NCBI RefSeq assembly: GCF_010686755.1
Contig: NZ_JAAGXA010000013.1
Coordinates: 1-64,000 of the forward strand
Length of the DNA: 64,000 nt
Source: Nocardioides zeae
GTDB taxonomy: Bacteria > Actinomycetota > Actinomycetes > Propionibacteriales > Nocardioidaceae
Direction of reading: 5' to 3'
The position numbers and the translations under genes were made by a program. The notes beneath the pieces were generated by a model, which was given only the letters and a program-made list of their open reading frames with translations, did no database searches and had not been told where the DNA came from. This document shows positions 11,949 through 19,553 of the stretch, piece after piece (positions within the stretch are counted from its first letter, which is position 1; every line of letters begins with the position of its first letter).

Positions 11949-12485
11949 TCACTCGTTGATGTTGGCCGGCTCGCTCGCGTCGGCGGTGCGGTTCTCGGCG
12001 TCGATCATCCACGCGAGCTGCTCGAGGCGCTCGATGATGCCGTGGAGGATGTCGGCGGTCGTGGGGTCCTCGGCGTCGACGTCGTCGTGGATCCGACGGG
12101 CCGTGCCGGACACCGCGTAGAGCGACGCGACGATGAGGTCCACGCACCGGGCGGTGTCGACCTCGGTGGCCGGGAACTCCGGGAGGCTCGACTGGGTGGC
12201 GACGCGCGCAGCGCGACCGTCCACCGTCACGTAGATGGCGCGCATGCGCTCGGCCACCGTGTCGGAGAAGTCGCGGGCGGCGTCGACGACCTCGTCGAGG
12301 GCCAGGTGGAGGTCGCGGAAGTTCTTGCCGACGACGTTCCAGTGGGCCTGCTTGCCCACGAGGTGGAGGTCGATCAGGTCGGCGCTGAGCGCCTGCAGGT
12401 GGTCGGCGAGCTGCTGGGACGCCGTGAAGCGCGGGTGGGCCTTGTGGGTCGCGGCGGGCGTCGTGGTCTGGATCGTGTCGCTCAT
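11949..12485 (-). CDS. dps: Dps family DNA-binding ferritin-like protein
   Basis: 178 aa ferritin-like protein that forms 12-mers, oxidises and stores iron and shields DNA in stress. The inter-subunit ferroxidase signature is present: KQAHWNVVG near 45-53 and RDLHLALDEVVDAARDFSDTVAER. The N-terminal ~20 residues are Thr/Ala-rich and flexible. An AGGAG-type RBS precedes the ATG at 12485. A 17-bp inverted repeat at 12555-12571 lies upstream, close to where the promoter should be, and the TetR gene immediately upstream is the natural candidate to bind it. Confidence 0.94.
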   Translation of the reverse strand: MSDTIQTTTPAATHKAHPRFTASQQLADHLQALSADLIDLHLVGKQAHWNVVGKNFRDLHLALDEVVDAARDFSDTVAERMRAIYVTVDGRAARVATQSSLPEFPATEVDTARCVDLIVASLYAVSGTARRIHDDVDAEDPTTADILHGIIERLEQLAWMIDAENRTADASEPANINE

Positions 12486-12554
12486 GGCGAGCTCCTCTCC
12501 TGGGGGTCCGGATTGCCGGCTCGGGCCGGCGACGTCACCCACATAACCACCTTT

Positions 12555-12571
12555 TCTGGAACCGTTCCAGA
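12555..12571. promoter_or_regulatory. Candidate TetR operator upstream of dps
   Basis: TCTGGAACCGTTCCAGA, an inverted repeat with perfect 8-bp arms and one central base, 70 bases upstream of the dps ATG and 15 bases past the tetR stop. A TTATGT-like -10 on the minus strand follows about 8 bases downstream. Size and symmetry fit TetR-family operators. Confidence 0.55.
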
Positions 12572-12585
12572 CAGGAAAGGCTCCC

Positions 12586-13185
12586 CTAAACGCTGTCCTG
12601 GCGGGCGATCGCGGCCCACGCGAAGCGTCCGGCGCGCTGCCACGACGCACGGTCGGCGTCGCCCAGTGCCGAGAGCCGCGACGCCAGGCCGAGCACGAGG
12701 AGGGCGAGGTCGTCGAGGGTGACGTCCGGCGCGACGAGTCCCGCCCCGACCGCGCGGTCGAGCGCCACGCCGAAGCGCCGCAGCAGCTCCTCGCGGGCCT
12801 GGCGCATGCGGTCGTCGAAGTCCTCGCCCCAGAGGGCGTCGAGCGCGAACCGGTCGCGCCGGAACCGCTCCATCACCTCGGCGAGCAGCACGCGCAGCGT
12901 GTCGTCGCGGTCCTCCTCGAGGTAGGCCGCGACGTCCGCCGACCAGGTCTCGAACCATCGGCCCGCGACCTCGCTCAGCAGGTCGGCCTTCGTGGGGAAG
13001 TGCCGGAACACGGTGGCGTTGCCGACGTCCGCGCGCCGGGCGACGTCGGCAACGGTGGCGACGAGCCCCTTCTCGGCGAACACCTCGACCGCGGCATCGG
13101 AGACGCGCACGCGGTTGCGCGTGGCGTCGGCGCGGGGCCGCCGGGGCGCGAGCTCCGGCGCGAGCGGCGGGGTCTGGTCGGGCAC
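12586..13185 (-). CDS. TetR/AcrR family transcriptional regulator
   Basis: 199 aa. The N-terminal helix-turn-helix spans about residues 22-70: VSDAAVEVFAEKGLVATVADVARRADVG followed by NATVFRHFPTKADLL, the standard TetR recognition helix region. The C-terminal ligand domain has no recognisable ligand signature. The GTG at 13185 has TAGAAT ending 7 bases upstream, which implies a leaderless transcript. It lies directly upstream of dps on the same strand, with a TetR-sized inverted repeat in the gap, so it may control dps. Control of the divergent MFS exporter is the other option. Confidence 0.9.
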   Translation of the reverse strand: MPDQTPPLAPELAPRRPRADATRNRVRVSDAAVEVFAEKGLVATVADVARRADVGNATVFRHFPTKADLLSEVAGRWFETWSADVAAYLEEDRDDTLRVLLAEVMERFRRDRFALDALWGEDFDDRMRQAREELLRRFGVALDRAVGAGLVAPDVTLDDLALLVLGLASRLSALGDADRASWQRAGRFAWAAIARQDSV

Positions 13186-13367
13186 GGCGCGGATTCTAGG
13201 GGCGTCAGGTGACACGGCGCCGCAGGACGCGGATCCGGGGTGGCGCACGACTCCGTCGCGCGGCCTACCGCGTCGGCGCAACATCCCCGTAACATGGCGA
13301 GCGCTCAGGGTTCGGGCGCGTCTTGGAGGTGGGTACGGCGCGCAGCCTCGCCCTGCCCGGAGCCCCC

Positions 13368-14654
13368 ATGTCACCGATGCACTCCTACCGGCGGCTGGTC
13401 AGCCTGACCAGTCCCACCTACGTCCTCGTCGCCTTCGTCGCGCGGGTCCCCCTCGCCATGGCCCAGATCGGCACGCTGCTGCTGGTCGCCGCCGAGACCG
13501 GCAGCTACGGCGCGGGCGGCGCGACCGCCGGTGCCCTCGCCGTCGCGAACGCCATCGGCGCCCCCGTCGCGGGCAGCCTCGCGGACCGCTGGGGCCAGCG
13601 CCCCGTCGTGCTCGTCCAGTCCCTCGTGGGCGCGGCCGGTCTCGTCGCGCTCGTGCTGTGCGCCACCGGCGACGCACCGCTCCCGACCCTCCTCGTCGTC
13701 GCGGCCCTCGCCGGCGCGGCGCTCCCCCAGGTCGGCCCGCTCGCGCGTGTCCGGTGGCGTCCGCTGACCGCCGGCGAGGCCCAGCAGGGCCGTCTCGTCG
13801 CCACCGCGTTCTCCTACGAGGGCGCGGCCGACGAGGCCTCGTTCGTGCTCGGCCCGGCCGTCGTCGGCCTGCTCGCCGCCCTGGTCGACCCGGCCGGCGC
13901 GCTCCTCGTCGCCGCGGTGACGCTCGCCGTGTTCGGCACCGCCTTCGGTCTCCACGGCTCGGCCCCGCGCGGCACGGGCCGGCGCACCGCCGGCACCTCC
14001 GCCCCGCTCCTGACGGCCACGGTCCTCGTGCTGCTCGGCGCCCAGACCCTGCTCGGCATGGTGTTCGGCTCGATCCAGACGGGCTCGACCGCGGTCGCCA
14101 CCGACGCCGGGATGCCCGGCGCCGCGGGCCTCGTGCACGCCCTGCTGGGCATCGGCAGCGTCACCGCCGCGCTGACCTACGCCTACCTGCCCGACCGGTT
14201 CACCCTCGGCCGACGCCTGCTCGTGGCCGCCGCCGCGCTCGCGGTGCTGAGCACGCCGCTGCTGCTCGTCGGCACGCTCTCGTCGGTCGCCGTGGTGACG
14301 CTGGTGCTCGGCTTCGCCGTGGCGCCCTACATGATCACGACCTTCACGCTCGCCGAGCGGGTCGTGCCGGTCGCGCGGGTCGCCACCGCGATGACGCTGC
14401 TGGCCGGCGCCACCGGCCTCGGGTACGCCGCGGGCGCCGCCCTCGCGGGCCGGCTCGCCGACCTGGCCCGAGCGGGGTCGATCGACCTCGGGGCGCACAC
14501 CGCGGCGTACGTCGTCACCGTCGGGTCGGGCACCGCCGCCCTCCTGCTCGCGGGGGTGGCGGCCTGGCGTCGTACGCTCGTGACGGAGGTCCCCGACGGG
14601 GACCCGGAGCCCGCGTCCACGCCCGACACGCCAGCAATCCCGGCGGTTCGGTAG
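13368..14654 (+). CDS. MFS transporter
   Basis: 428 aa with about 12 hydrophobic segments. The loop between segments 2 and 3 carries the MFS signature GSLADRWGQRPVV. The closest general pattern is the actinobacterial drug- or sugar-efflux MFS group; no substrate can be inferred. The ATG at 13368 has GGAG five bases upstream; a second ATG at 13377 is an alternative. It is divergent from the TetR gene with about 180 bases between, a common regulator-exporter arrangement, though no operator was seen in that gap. The C-terminal 30 residues are a Pro/Asp-rich hydrophilic tail. Confidence 0.9.
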   Translation: MSPMHSYRRLVSLTSPTYVLVAFVARVPLAMAQIGTLLLVAAETGSYGAGGATAGALAVANAIGAPVAGSLADRWGQRPVVLVQSLVGAAGLVALVLCATGDAPLPTLLVVAALAGAALPQVGPLARVRWRPLTAGEAQQGRLVATAFSYEGAADEASFVLGPAVVGLLAALVDPAGALLVAAVTLAVFGTAFGLHGSAPRGTGRRTAGTSAPLLTATVLVLLGAQTLLGMVFGSIQTGSTAVATDAGMPGAAGLVHALLGIGSVTAALTYAYLPDRFTLGRRLLVAAAALAVLSTPLLLVGTLSSVAVVTLVLGFAVAPYMITTFTLAERVVPVARVATAMTLLAGATGLGYAAGAALAGRLADLARAGSIDLGAHTAAYVVTVGSGTAALLLAGVAAWRRTLVTEVPDGDPEPASTPDTPAIPAVR

Positions 14655-14717
14655 CGTGATGCGGGGATTTCCCCGCTACGGTCGCTCTGACCGCACGTTC
14701 TCGACAAGGAGTCACAC

Positions 14718-14996
14718 ATGAACAAGAAGGAGCTCGTCGACCAGGTCGCCTCCGCCACGGGCCTGGGCAAGGGCGAGGCCGAGTCGGCCGCGAACGCCGT
14801 GTTCGACGCGATCGCCAAGGCGCTGGCCGGTGGCGACAAGGTCGCCGTCGCCGGCTTCGGCACCTTCGAGACCCGCGAGCGCGCGGCCCGCACGGGCCGC
14901 AACCCGCAGACGGGCGAGGAGATCCAGATCGCCGCGAGCACGACGCCGGCGTTCAAGGCCGCCGCCGCGCTGAAGAAGCAGGTCTCCGGCTCCTGA
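14718..14996 (+). CDS. hup: HU family nucleoid DNA-binding protein
   Basis: 92 aa, the length of a plain HU without the Lys-rich tail of mycobacterial HupB. MNKKELVDQVA opens the helical dimerisation domain, GFGTFETRERAARTGRNPQTGEEI is the PROSITE-like HU signature, and the beta arm with the Pro intercalation site follows. AAGGAG lies 9 bases upstream of the ATG. A perfect 16-bp hairpin ends the transcript. Expressed alone, as usual for HU. Confidence 0.97.
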   Translation: MNKKELVDQVASATGLGKGEAESAANAVFDAIAKALAGGDKVAVAGFGTFETRERAARTGRNPQTGEEIQIAASTTPAFKAAAALKKQVSGS

Positions 14997-15050
14997 TCAC
15001 GGAGACCTGACGCCGGCCCGGGCACGTCCCGGCCGGCCCAGGAGACGCGA

Positions 15051-15085
15051 CGAGGGCGTCCGATCCACCGGATCGGACGCCCTCG
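15051..15085. terminator. Strong bidirectional hairpin after hup
   Basis: Perfect 16-bp stem (15051-15066 with 15070-15085) with a 3-base loop, between convergent hup and the lipoprotein gene. It is the most stable simple hairpin in this part of the window. Confidence 0.9.
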
Positions 15086-15108
15086 CTGTGTCTGCGGGAC
15101 CTCGGCGC

Positions 15109-15681
15109 TCAGCCCACCGTGGACTCCGTGTCGGCCGGCTGCGACGGCTCCTCGGTGAGGCCGGGGGTCGGCTCCACGGAGTAGAGCGGCGTGCCCTCGG
15201 CGTCGCACGTGGCGCTGACGGTCTCGAGCGCGTTGATCCACTCCTCGTCGGCCGCCTCGAGCGCCGCCGAGTCGCCCTCGATGGGCGGGCCCTCGAACGT
15301 GTACTCCTGGCCCGGCACCATGTCGGTCGGGAAGTTGCTGGGGTCCTCTGCGAACTCGTTGACATCCGACTCGTCGACGCTCGCCGCCGCCTCGGCCCGC
15401 GCCTCGGCGGCGTCCGCCAGCGGGGTGAGCGCGTCGGCGGTCTCGTCGTCGGCGTTGTCGACGAAGTCCCGGAGGTCGGCCGCGAGCCGGGTGTAGTCCG
15501 TCTCGCCCGGGTCCTCGGCGGGGCTCACGATCTCGCCGACGGCGGGGCAGGCCTCGGCGAGGTTCTCCGGCAGGTCGGGGGCTGCGTCCTCGTTGTCGCC
15601 GTCGTCGCCGCTGCAGGCGCTGACCGACAGCGCCAGCGCGCCCACGAGCGCCGCGATCCTGGTGCTTCTCCTCGCGCGCAT
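15109..15681 (-). CDS. Small secreted lipoprotein of unknown function
   Basis: 190 aa. An Arg-rich start and hydrophobic stretch end in a lipobox LSVSAC with Cys at 23, so it should be diacylated and anchored outside the membrane. The mature part is acidic (DDGDNED) and helical, with Ala/Glu-rich segments and one further Cys pair candidate. No enzyme motif is visible. The ATG at 15681 is preferred over an upstream TTG, because GGAGG sits 9 bases before it. Convergent with hup; no operon partner. I do not recognise the family beyond similarity in style to actinobacterial cell-envelope lipoproteins. Confidence 0.8.
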   Translation of the reverse strand: MRARRSTRIAALVGALALSVSACSGDDGDNEDAAPDLPENLAEACPAVGEIVSPAEDPGETDYTRLAADLRDFVDNADDETADALTPLADAAEARAEAAASVDESDVNEFAEDPSNFPTDMVPGQEYTFEGPPIEGDSAALEAADEEWINALETVSATCDAEGTPLYSVEPTPGLTEEPSQPADTESTVG

Positions 15682-15776
15682 CCGCGTCGTACCTCCACGC
15701 AACTTGGGTGTGCGACCCCGAGCGGGCCACCACCGAGGGTAGTCGAGCGGGGGGCCGACGTTGCGCGAAGGACCGA

Positions 15777-16565
15777 TCAGGCCCCGAACACCGGCGCCCG
15801 CTTCGCGAGGAACGCGGAGACGCCCTCCCGCCCCTCGGGGCCGCCCGCCTGGGCACGGATGCCGAGCGCCTCGGCGCGCAGGCGGCTCTCCGGCGCCGGC
15901 TCGGCGGCCTGGCGGAGGAGGCGCTTGGTGGTCGCCTGGGCGCCCGCAGCGCCGGCCGCGAGACGGGACGCCATCTCCTCGGTCGCCGCCTCGAGCTCGG
16001 CGTCCTCGACGACGCGGGCCACGAGGCCGGCGGCCTGGGCCTCCTCGGCCCCGAGCCGGTCGTTGAGGAGGGCGAGCCGTAGCGCGCGGTGGAGGCCGAG
16101 CGTGTGCACGAGCATCGACGAGCCGCCGTCGGGGCTGAGGCCCGCCCGCGTGTAGGCGAGCGTGAAGCTGGCCGAGCGCGCGGCGAGCACGATGTCGGCC
16201 GCGGCCACGAGGGGGAACCCGGCCCCGGCCGCCGCGCCCTGCACGGCAGCGACGACGATCGCGTCGGAGCGCACGAGCTCGCTGACGGCGCGGTGCAGAC
16301 CGTCGGCGAGGTCGTCGATGTAGCCCGCCATGTCGTCCGCACCGCCGAACTGCGCGAGGTCGCCGCCGACGCTGAAGAAGCGGCCCCGGGCGGCGAGCAC
16401 GACGACCCGCGCGCCGTCCGTGTTCACGCGGCGGGCGGCAGCGAGCAGCTGCTCGAGCGACGCGGTGTGGATCGGGTTGCCCGCTTCGGCGTTCTCGAGG
16501 GTGATGCGCGCGATGCCGGACTCGGCGTCGTACGCGTAGGCCACGTGGGTCTGCTCAGCGCTCAT
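15777..16565 (-). CDS. Enoyl-CoA hydratase/isomerase family protein
   Basis: 262 aa crotonase fold. The oxyanion-hole segments are FFSVGGDLAQF and QGAAAGAGFPLVAAADI, and AYTRAGLSPDGGSS carries the second acid position. In this subgroup the usual catalytic Glu pair of hydratases is not clearly both present: the first position has no Glu and the second is Asp. So isomerase or another CoA chemistry is as likely as hydration. Near-C-terminal AKRAPVFGA matches family ends. No neighbours of the beta-oxidation pathway are adjacent. Confidence 0.9.
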   Translation of the reverse strand: MSAEQTHVAYAYDAESGIARITLENAEAGNPIHTASLEQLLAAARRVNTDGARVVVLAARGRFFSVGGDLAQFGGADDMAGYIDDLADGLHRAVSELVRSDAIVVAAVQGAAAGAGFPLVAAADIVLAARSASFTLAYTRAGLSPDGGSSMLVHTLGLHRALRLALLNDRLGAEEAQAAGLVARVVEDAELEAATEEMASRLAAGAAGAQATTKRLLRQAAEPAPESRLRAEALGIRAQAGGPEGREGVSAFLAKRAPVFGA

Positions 16566-16636
16566 GACTCCGCAGTCTCCCGCACCGGGGCGTCCGGCCG
16601 ACCACCGGGCCGACCGAACGCTCCGTCGTGCGGCCT

Positions 16637-16657
16637 CTGCGGCGGGGGGCGCCGCAG
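16637..16657 (-). terminator. Hairpin after the Zur-controlled L31-CobW-L32-L36 operon
   Basis: 8-bp GC stem (16637-16644 with 16650-16657) with a G5 loop starting 3 bases beyond the rpmJ stop in the direction of transcription. Confidence 0.6.
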
Positions 16658-16660
16658 GCG

Positions 16661-16783
16661 TCAGCCCTGGCGGGCCTTGAGCCGCGGGTTCTGCTTGTTG
16701 ATGACGTACGTGCGCCCGCGGCGCCGCACGACCTGCGAGCCGGGCTGGTTCTTCAGCGACCGCAGCGAGTTGCGGACCTTCAT
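16661..16783 (-). CDS. rpmJ: 50S ribosomal protein L36, type B (zinc-free)
   Basis: 40 aa. [12 protein letters not shown] at the start and the absence of all four Zn-ligand Cys/His positions mark it as the type B (YkgO-like) paralogue, which replaces zinc-binding L36 under zinc starvation. The ATG overlaps the L32 stop by four bases (ATGA), so it is translationally coupled. Last gene of the minus-strand arm of the Zur divergon. Confidence 0.95.
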   Translation of the reverse strand: MKVRNSLRSLKNQPGSQVVRRRGRTYVINKQNPRLKARQG

Positions 16784-16989
16784 CGCGTTCCTCCTCTCCT
16801 GGTGTTCCGGGTGGGGCGACCGGTGGCGGGGTCGACGAGGCCGCGCTGCACGGCGCGGACCAGCGACCGGGGCACGGCGTGCTCCTCGCCCCCGACGACG
16901 ACGGGCACGAGGTCGGCGGGGGTCGCCTTCCACTGCGAGCGGCGGTGCCGGGTGTTGCTGCGCGACAGGCGTCGCTTGGGGACGGCCAC
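16780..16989 (-). CDS. rpmF: 50S ribosomal protein L32, zinc-free paralogue
   Basis: 69 aa starting [22 protein letters not shown], the L32 N-terminal signature. The C-terminal half has no Cys, whereas housekeeping bacterial L32 often has four for zinc. It is therefore a zinc-sparing form, consistent with its place in a Zur-controlled operon with L31B, the CobW-like protein and L36B. A GGAGAC-type RBS is close to the ATG. Confidence 0.93.
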   Translation of the reverse strand: MAVPKRRLSRSNTRHRRSQWKATPADLVPVVVGGEEHAVPRSLVRAVQRGLVDPATGRPTRNTRRGGTR

Positions 16990-17022
16990 GGTTGTCTCCT
17001 TCTTCTCGATTCTCGGGGGAGC

Positions 17023-18105
17023 TCAGGCGACGCGCCGGATGGGACCGAGCCACGGCTCGAACCCGTCCTCCGCGGCGGTCCAGCGGATGCCTGGGCCGAC
17101 GGCGGCGGCCGGCACCAGGAGCGACTCGAACGTGGCGGGCAGGTGGGCGGGACGCTCGCCGACCCCGACGAACGTGAGGTGCGTACGGCGCGGCCGCGCC
17201 CCCCAGGCCTCCCCGTCGCCGATGGACAGGTGCCCGCCCGCGCCCTCCCAGAGCAGCGCGCGGTCGGGTCGCGTCGGCAGCCAGAAGCAGCCCCGGGTGC
17301 GCCACGGGCCGGCCGCGAGGGACTCGAGGTCCTCGACGAGCCGGTCGGGGTGGAACGGCAGGTCCGCGCGGAGCTCGAGGGACCACACGCCCGGCCCGGG
17401 GGCCGCGACGAACGGCACCTCCCGCACGTGGGAGCCCCAGGCCACCGTGCGCCCGTGGCGGTGCGGCGGTCGCGCGACGAGAGGAGCGGCCTCGAGGCGG
17501 GCGGCGTCCTCGACCACCGGCACGTCGGGGCGCGCGAGCGTGCGCACCAGGGTGGCGGCCACCCCCGCGTCGCCCGCCCCGCCGGTGAGCACCACGACGT
17601 CGGCGTGCTCGACCATCGCGCAGGCGACGTCCCCGACGCCGCGGTCGTCGTCGGCGGAGGTGCCGAGCTCCCGGTCGGCCAGCGTGTCGTCGCCCAGCAG
17701 GTCCGCGACGACGGTGCCGTGGTCGAGGGCGGTCACGACGGCGGCGACCCGCAGCCGCCGGGCGAGGCGCGGGTCGCGGGCCAGCACGGTGCAGACCTGG
17801 TCGGCCTCCGCCCCGACGGGCAGCTGCACCACGATCGAGCGCCACCGCCCGTCGCGGGCGAGCCGGTCGAGCGTGGGCAGCACGTCCTCGCGCAGCGCGC
17901 AGCTGACGCAGGCGTGCTCGAGCTCGGTCTCCTGGTGCTCGACGACGCCGGTCAGGTCGGAGACGACCCGCTCGAGGACGCCGCGGCCGACGTCGATGCG
18001 ATGGCGCACGGCGACGGCCTGCGGCGCGTCCCAGAGGAGCGCGAGCTGCGCGGCGGCCATCGCGTCCGGGTCGACACCGGTCACGAGCAGCACCGAGGCC
18101 CTCAC
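17023..18105 (-). CDS. CobW C-terminal-domain protein of the Zur regulon (G3E-like, P-loop missing)
   Basis: 360 aa protein of the CobW/G3E zinc-chaperone group seen with spare ribosomal proteins in actinobacteria. The start reads [19 protein letters not shown]: where a GTPase would have GxxGxGKT there is only [10 protein letters not shown], so canonical Walker A is absent. The Cys motif near residue 64 is [14 protein letters not shown], corresponding to the CxCC metal site but with only two Cys. The CobW C-terminal domain follows ([20 protein letters not shown] and the end [11 protein letters not shown]). GTG overlaps the L31B stop by four bases. Probable role: metal handling when zinc is low. 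Whether it hydrolyses GTP is doubtful on this sequence. Confidence 0.85.
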   Translation of the reverse strand: MRASVLLVTGVDPDAMAAAQLALLWDAPQAVAVRHRIDVGRGVLERVVSDLTGVVEHQETELEHACVSCALREDVLPTLDRLARDGRWRSIVVQLPVGAEADQVCTVLARDPRLARRLRVAAVVTALDHGTVVADLLGDDTLADRELGTSADDDRGVGDVACAMVEHADVVVLTGGAGDAGVAATLVRTLARPDVPVVEDAARLEAAPLVARPPHRHGRTVAWGSHVREVPFVAAPGPGVWSLELRADLPFHPDRLVEDLESLAAGPWRTRGCFWLPTRPDRALLWEGAGGHLSIGDGEAWGARPRRTHLTFVGVGERPAHLPATFESLLVPAAAVGPGIRWTAAEDGFEPWLGPIRRVA

Positions 18106-18428
18106 GACGCCGACCCCTCGGCCGCCGACCCCTCGGCCGCCGGGCGCTCGGCCGCCGGGCGCTCCGTGCCGCGGGCGGCGGCGGCCGCGCCGTACCGACG
18201 CCTGAAGGCCTCGACCCGACCCTCCGTGTCGAGGACGCGTCCCTTGCCGGTCCACCACGGGTGGCTCGCGGAGGAGACGTCGACGTCGACGACGGGGTAG
18301 GTCACGCCGTCCACCTCGGTCGTCTCGCCGGTGGTGCGCGCCAGCGTCGAGCGCGTCAGCAGCGTCCAGCCGGCCGAGCGGTCGCGGAAGACCACCGGTC
18401 CGTAGTCGGGGTGGATGCCCTGCTTCAT
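18102..18428 (-). CDS. rpmE2: 50S ribosomal protein L31, type B
   Basis: 108 aa. [20 protein letters not shown] is the type B L31 start, lacking the CxxC zinc site of type A. The core ends with FRRRYG. After it the protein carries an unusual Ala/Glu/Pro tail of about 30 residues. The tail is built from 15-base direct repeats at 18107-18170, two each of GCCGCCGACCCCTCG and GCCGCCGGGCGCTCG as read on the plus strand. First gene of the minus-strand arm, 30 bases from a Zur box. Confidence 0.95.
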   Translation of the reverse strand: MKQGIHPDYGPVVFRDRSAGWTLLTRSTLARTTGETTEVDGVTYPVVDVDVSSASHPWWTGKGRVLDTEGRVEAFRRRYGAAAAARGTERPAAERPAAEGSAAEGSAS

Positions 18429-18457
18429 CGAGATGCTCGCTTTCCGTGTGTTTAGAA

Positions 18458-18472
18458 TGAGAACCGTTCTCA
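18458..18472. promoter_or_regulatory. Zur box between the two zinc-sparing ribosomal operons
   Basis: TGAGAACCGTTCTCA, perfect 7-bp arms around one base, matches the actinobacterial Zur operator pattern TGAnAAnnnTTnTCA. It lies 29 bases from the L31B ATG (minus) and 23 bases from the L28 ATG (plus). A TAGAAT -10 for the plus arm (18453-18458) abuts it. Zinc-loaded Zur should block both arms, so both are expressed when zinc is scarce. Confidence 0.88.
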
Positions 18473-18495
18473 AGTCTGCCACGGAAGGAAACCCC

Positions 18496-18732
18496 ATGTC
18501 ACGTGTGTGCCAGGTGACGGGACGGGAGCCGGGATTCGGCCACCACGTCTCGCACTCCCACCGCCGCACCAAGCGACGGTTCGACGTCAACATCCAGAGG
18601 AAGCGCTACTACGTGCCCACGCTCGGGCGCACCGTGACGCTGCGCCTGAGCGCCCGCGGCATCAAGGTGATCGACGCCCGCGGCATCGAGTCGGTCGTCG
18701 CGGAGCTGCAGCGGGCGGGGGTGAGGCTCTGA
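18496..18732 (+). CDS. rpmB: 50S ribosomal protein L28, zinc-free paralogue
   Basis: 78 aa. [29 protein letters not shown] is the L28 N terminus. Only one Cys remains of the two CxxC pairs found in zinc-binding L28. GGAAGGAA serves as RBS. It starts the plus arm of the Zur divergon; its TGA shares a base with the ATG of L33. Confidence 0.95.
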   Translation: MSRVCQVTGREPGFGHHVSHSHRRTKRRFDVNIQRKRYYVPTLGRTVTLRLSARGIKVIDARGIESVVAELQRAGVRL

Positions 18733-18902
18733 TGGCCAAGCGCGGCAGCGACGTGCGCCCGATCGTCAAGCTCCGCTCGACGGCGGGCACGGGCTACACC
18801 TACGTCACGAAGAAGAACCGGCGGAACGACCCGGACCGGATGGTGCTGATGAAGTACGACCCCCGGATCCGCCGCCACGTCGAGTTCCGGGAGGAGCGCT
18901 GA
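18732..18902 (+). CDS. rpmG: 50S ribosomal protein L33, zinc-free paralogue
   Basis: 56 aa. [37 protein letters not shown] is L33 with the CxxC pairs replaced, so no zinc is held. The start overlaps the L28 stop by one base and the stop overlaps the S14 ATG by one base. Tight coupling fits stoichiometric production. Confidence 0.96.
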   Translation: MAKRGSDVRPIVKLRSTAGTGYTYVTKKNRRNDPDRMVLMKYDPRIRRHVEFREER

Positions 18903-19207
18903 TGGCCAAGCAGTCGAAGATCGCAGCCGAGAAGCGGCGCCAGCAGGTCGTGGCGCGGTGGGCCGAGCGGCGGGCGAAGGCGAAGGAGCGGGTACGCCGC
19001 GCCCCCGCCGGCTCCGCCGAGCTGACCGCGGCGGTCCAGGCGCTGGCGCGGATGCCCCGCGACTCCTCCCCCGTGCGCCTGCGCAACCGGGATCAGGTCG
19101 ACGGACGGCCCCGCGGCTACCTGCGCAAGGCGGGCGTCTCGCGCGTGCGGTTCCGGGCGATGGCCCACCGCGGCGAGCTGCCGGGGATCACGAAGTCGAG
19201 CTGGTAG
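18902..19207 (+). CDS. rpsN: 30S ribosomal protein S14, zinc-free type
   Basis: 101 aa long-form S14 without the CxxC...CxxC zinc ribbon; [14 protein letters not shown] starts and [27 protein letters not shown] ends it, the latter being the conserved S14 C terminus. Last gene of the plus arm. No S18 paralogue follows, although many Zur regulons include one. Confidence 0.96.
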   Translation: MAKQSKIAAEKRRQQVVARWAERRAKAKERVRRAPAGSAELTAAVQALARMPRDSSPVRLRNRDQVDGRPRGYLRKAGVSRVRFRAMAHRGELPGITKSSW

Positions 19208-19219
19208 GCGCGGGGCTGC

Positions 19220-19351
19220 GAAAGAAAACGCGGACGGGGCTCCGGGGGCTGGAAAGAAAACGCGGACCGGGCTCCGGGGGCTGAAAAGAAAACGCGGACG
19301 GGGCAGCGCGACACGCCGAACCCCGGGCCCGTCCGGTCCGCGTTTTCCTTC
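19220..19351. repeat. Intergenic GAAAACGCGGAC repeat array with 32-base period
   Basis: GAAAGAAAACGCGGAC occurs at 19220-19235, 19252-19267 and (one extra A) 19283-19299, a tandem array with a 32-base unit. The complement GTCCGCGTTTTCC follows at 19336-19348, so the array can fold into alternative long hairpins. It lies between convergent rpsN and npdG. The same core recurs at 23967-24173 and, decayed, at 27167-27292, each time next to CGCGACACGCCGA and CGCGCACTTTC-type segments. Confidence 0.85.
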
Positions 19352-19494
19352 CCCCAGCACGGGCCCCCGCGCACTTTCCTCACCCAGGCCCTGGGGGCGG
19401 GACCACCGAGCCGGTACGGCGCGAGCGACGGCCCGACGGCCCGACGGACCGGGGCCCGACGGGACCGGGGCCACCAGTCCCCACCCCGAACGAG

Positions 19495-19537
19495 TCGTGG
19501 CCCCAGCGCATCACTTTCCGATGCGCTGGGGCCACGA
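19495..19537 (-). terminator. Hairpin terminator of npdG
   Basis: 18-bp perfect stem (19495-19512 with 19520-19537) with the 7-base loop ACTTTCC, 16 bases beyond the npdG stop. It also faces the repeat array and could stop read-through from rpsN. Confidence 0.85.
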
Positions 19538-19553
19538 GCCCGCGAGGGGTGGA

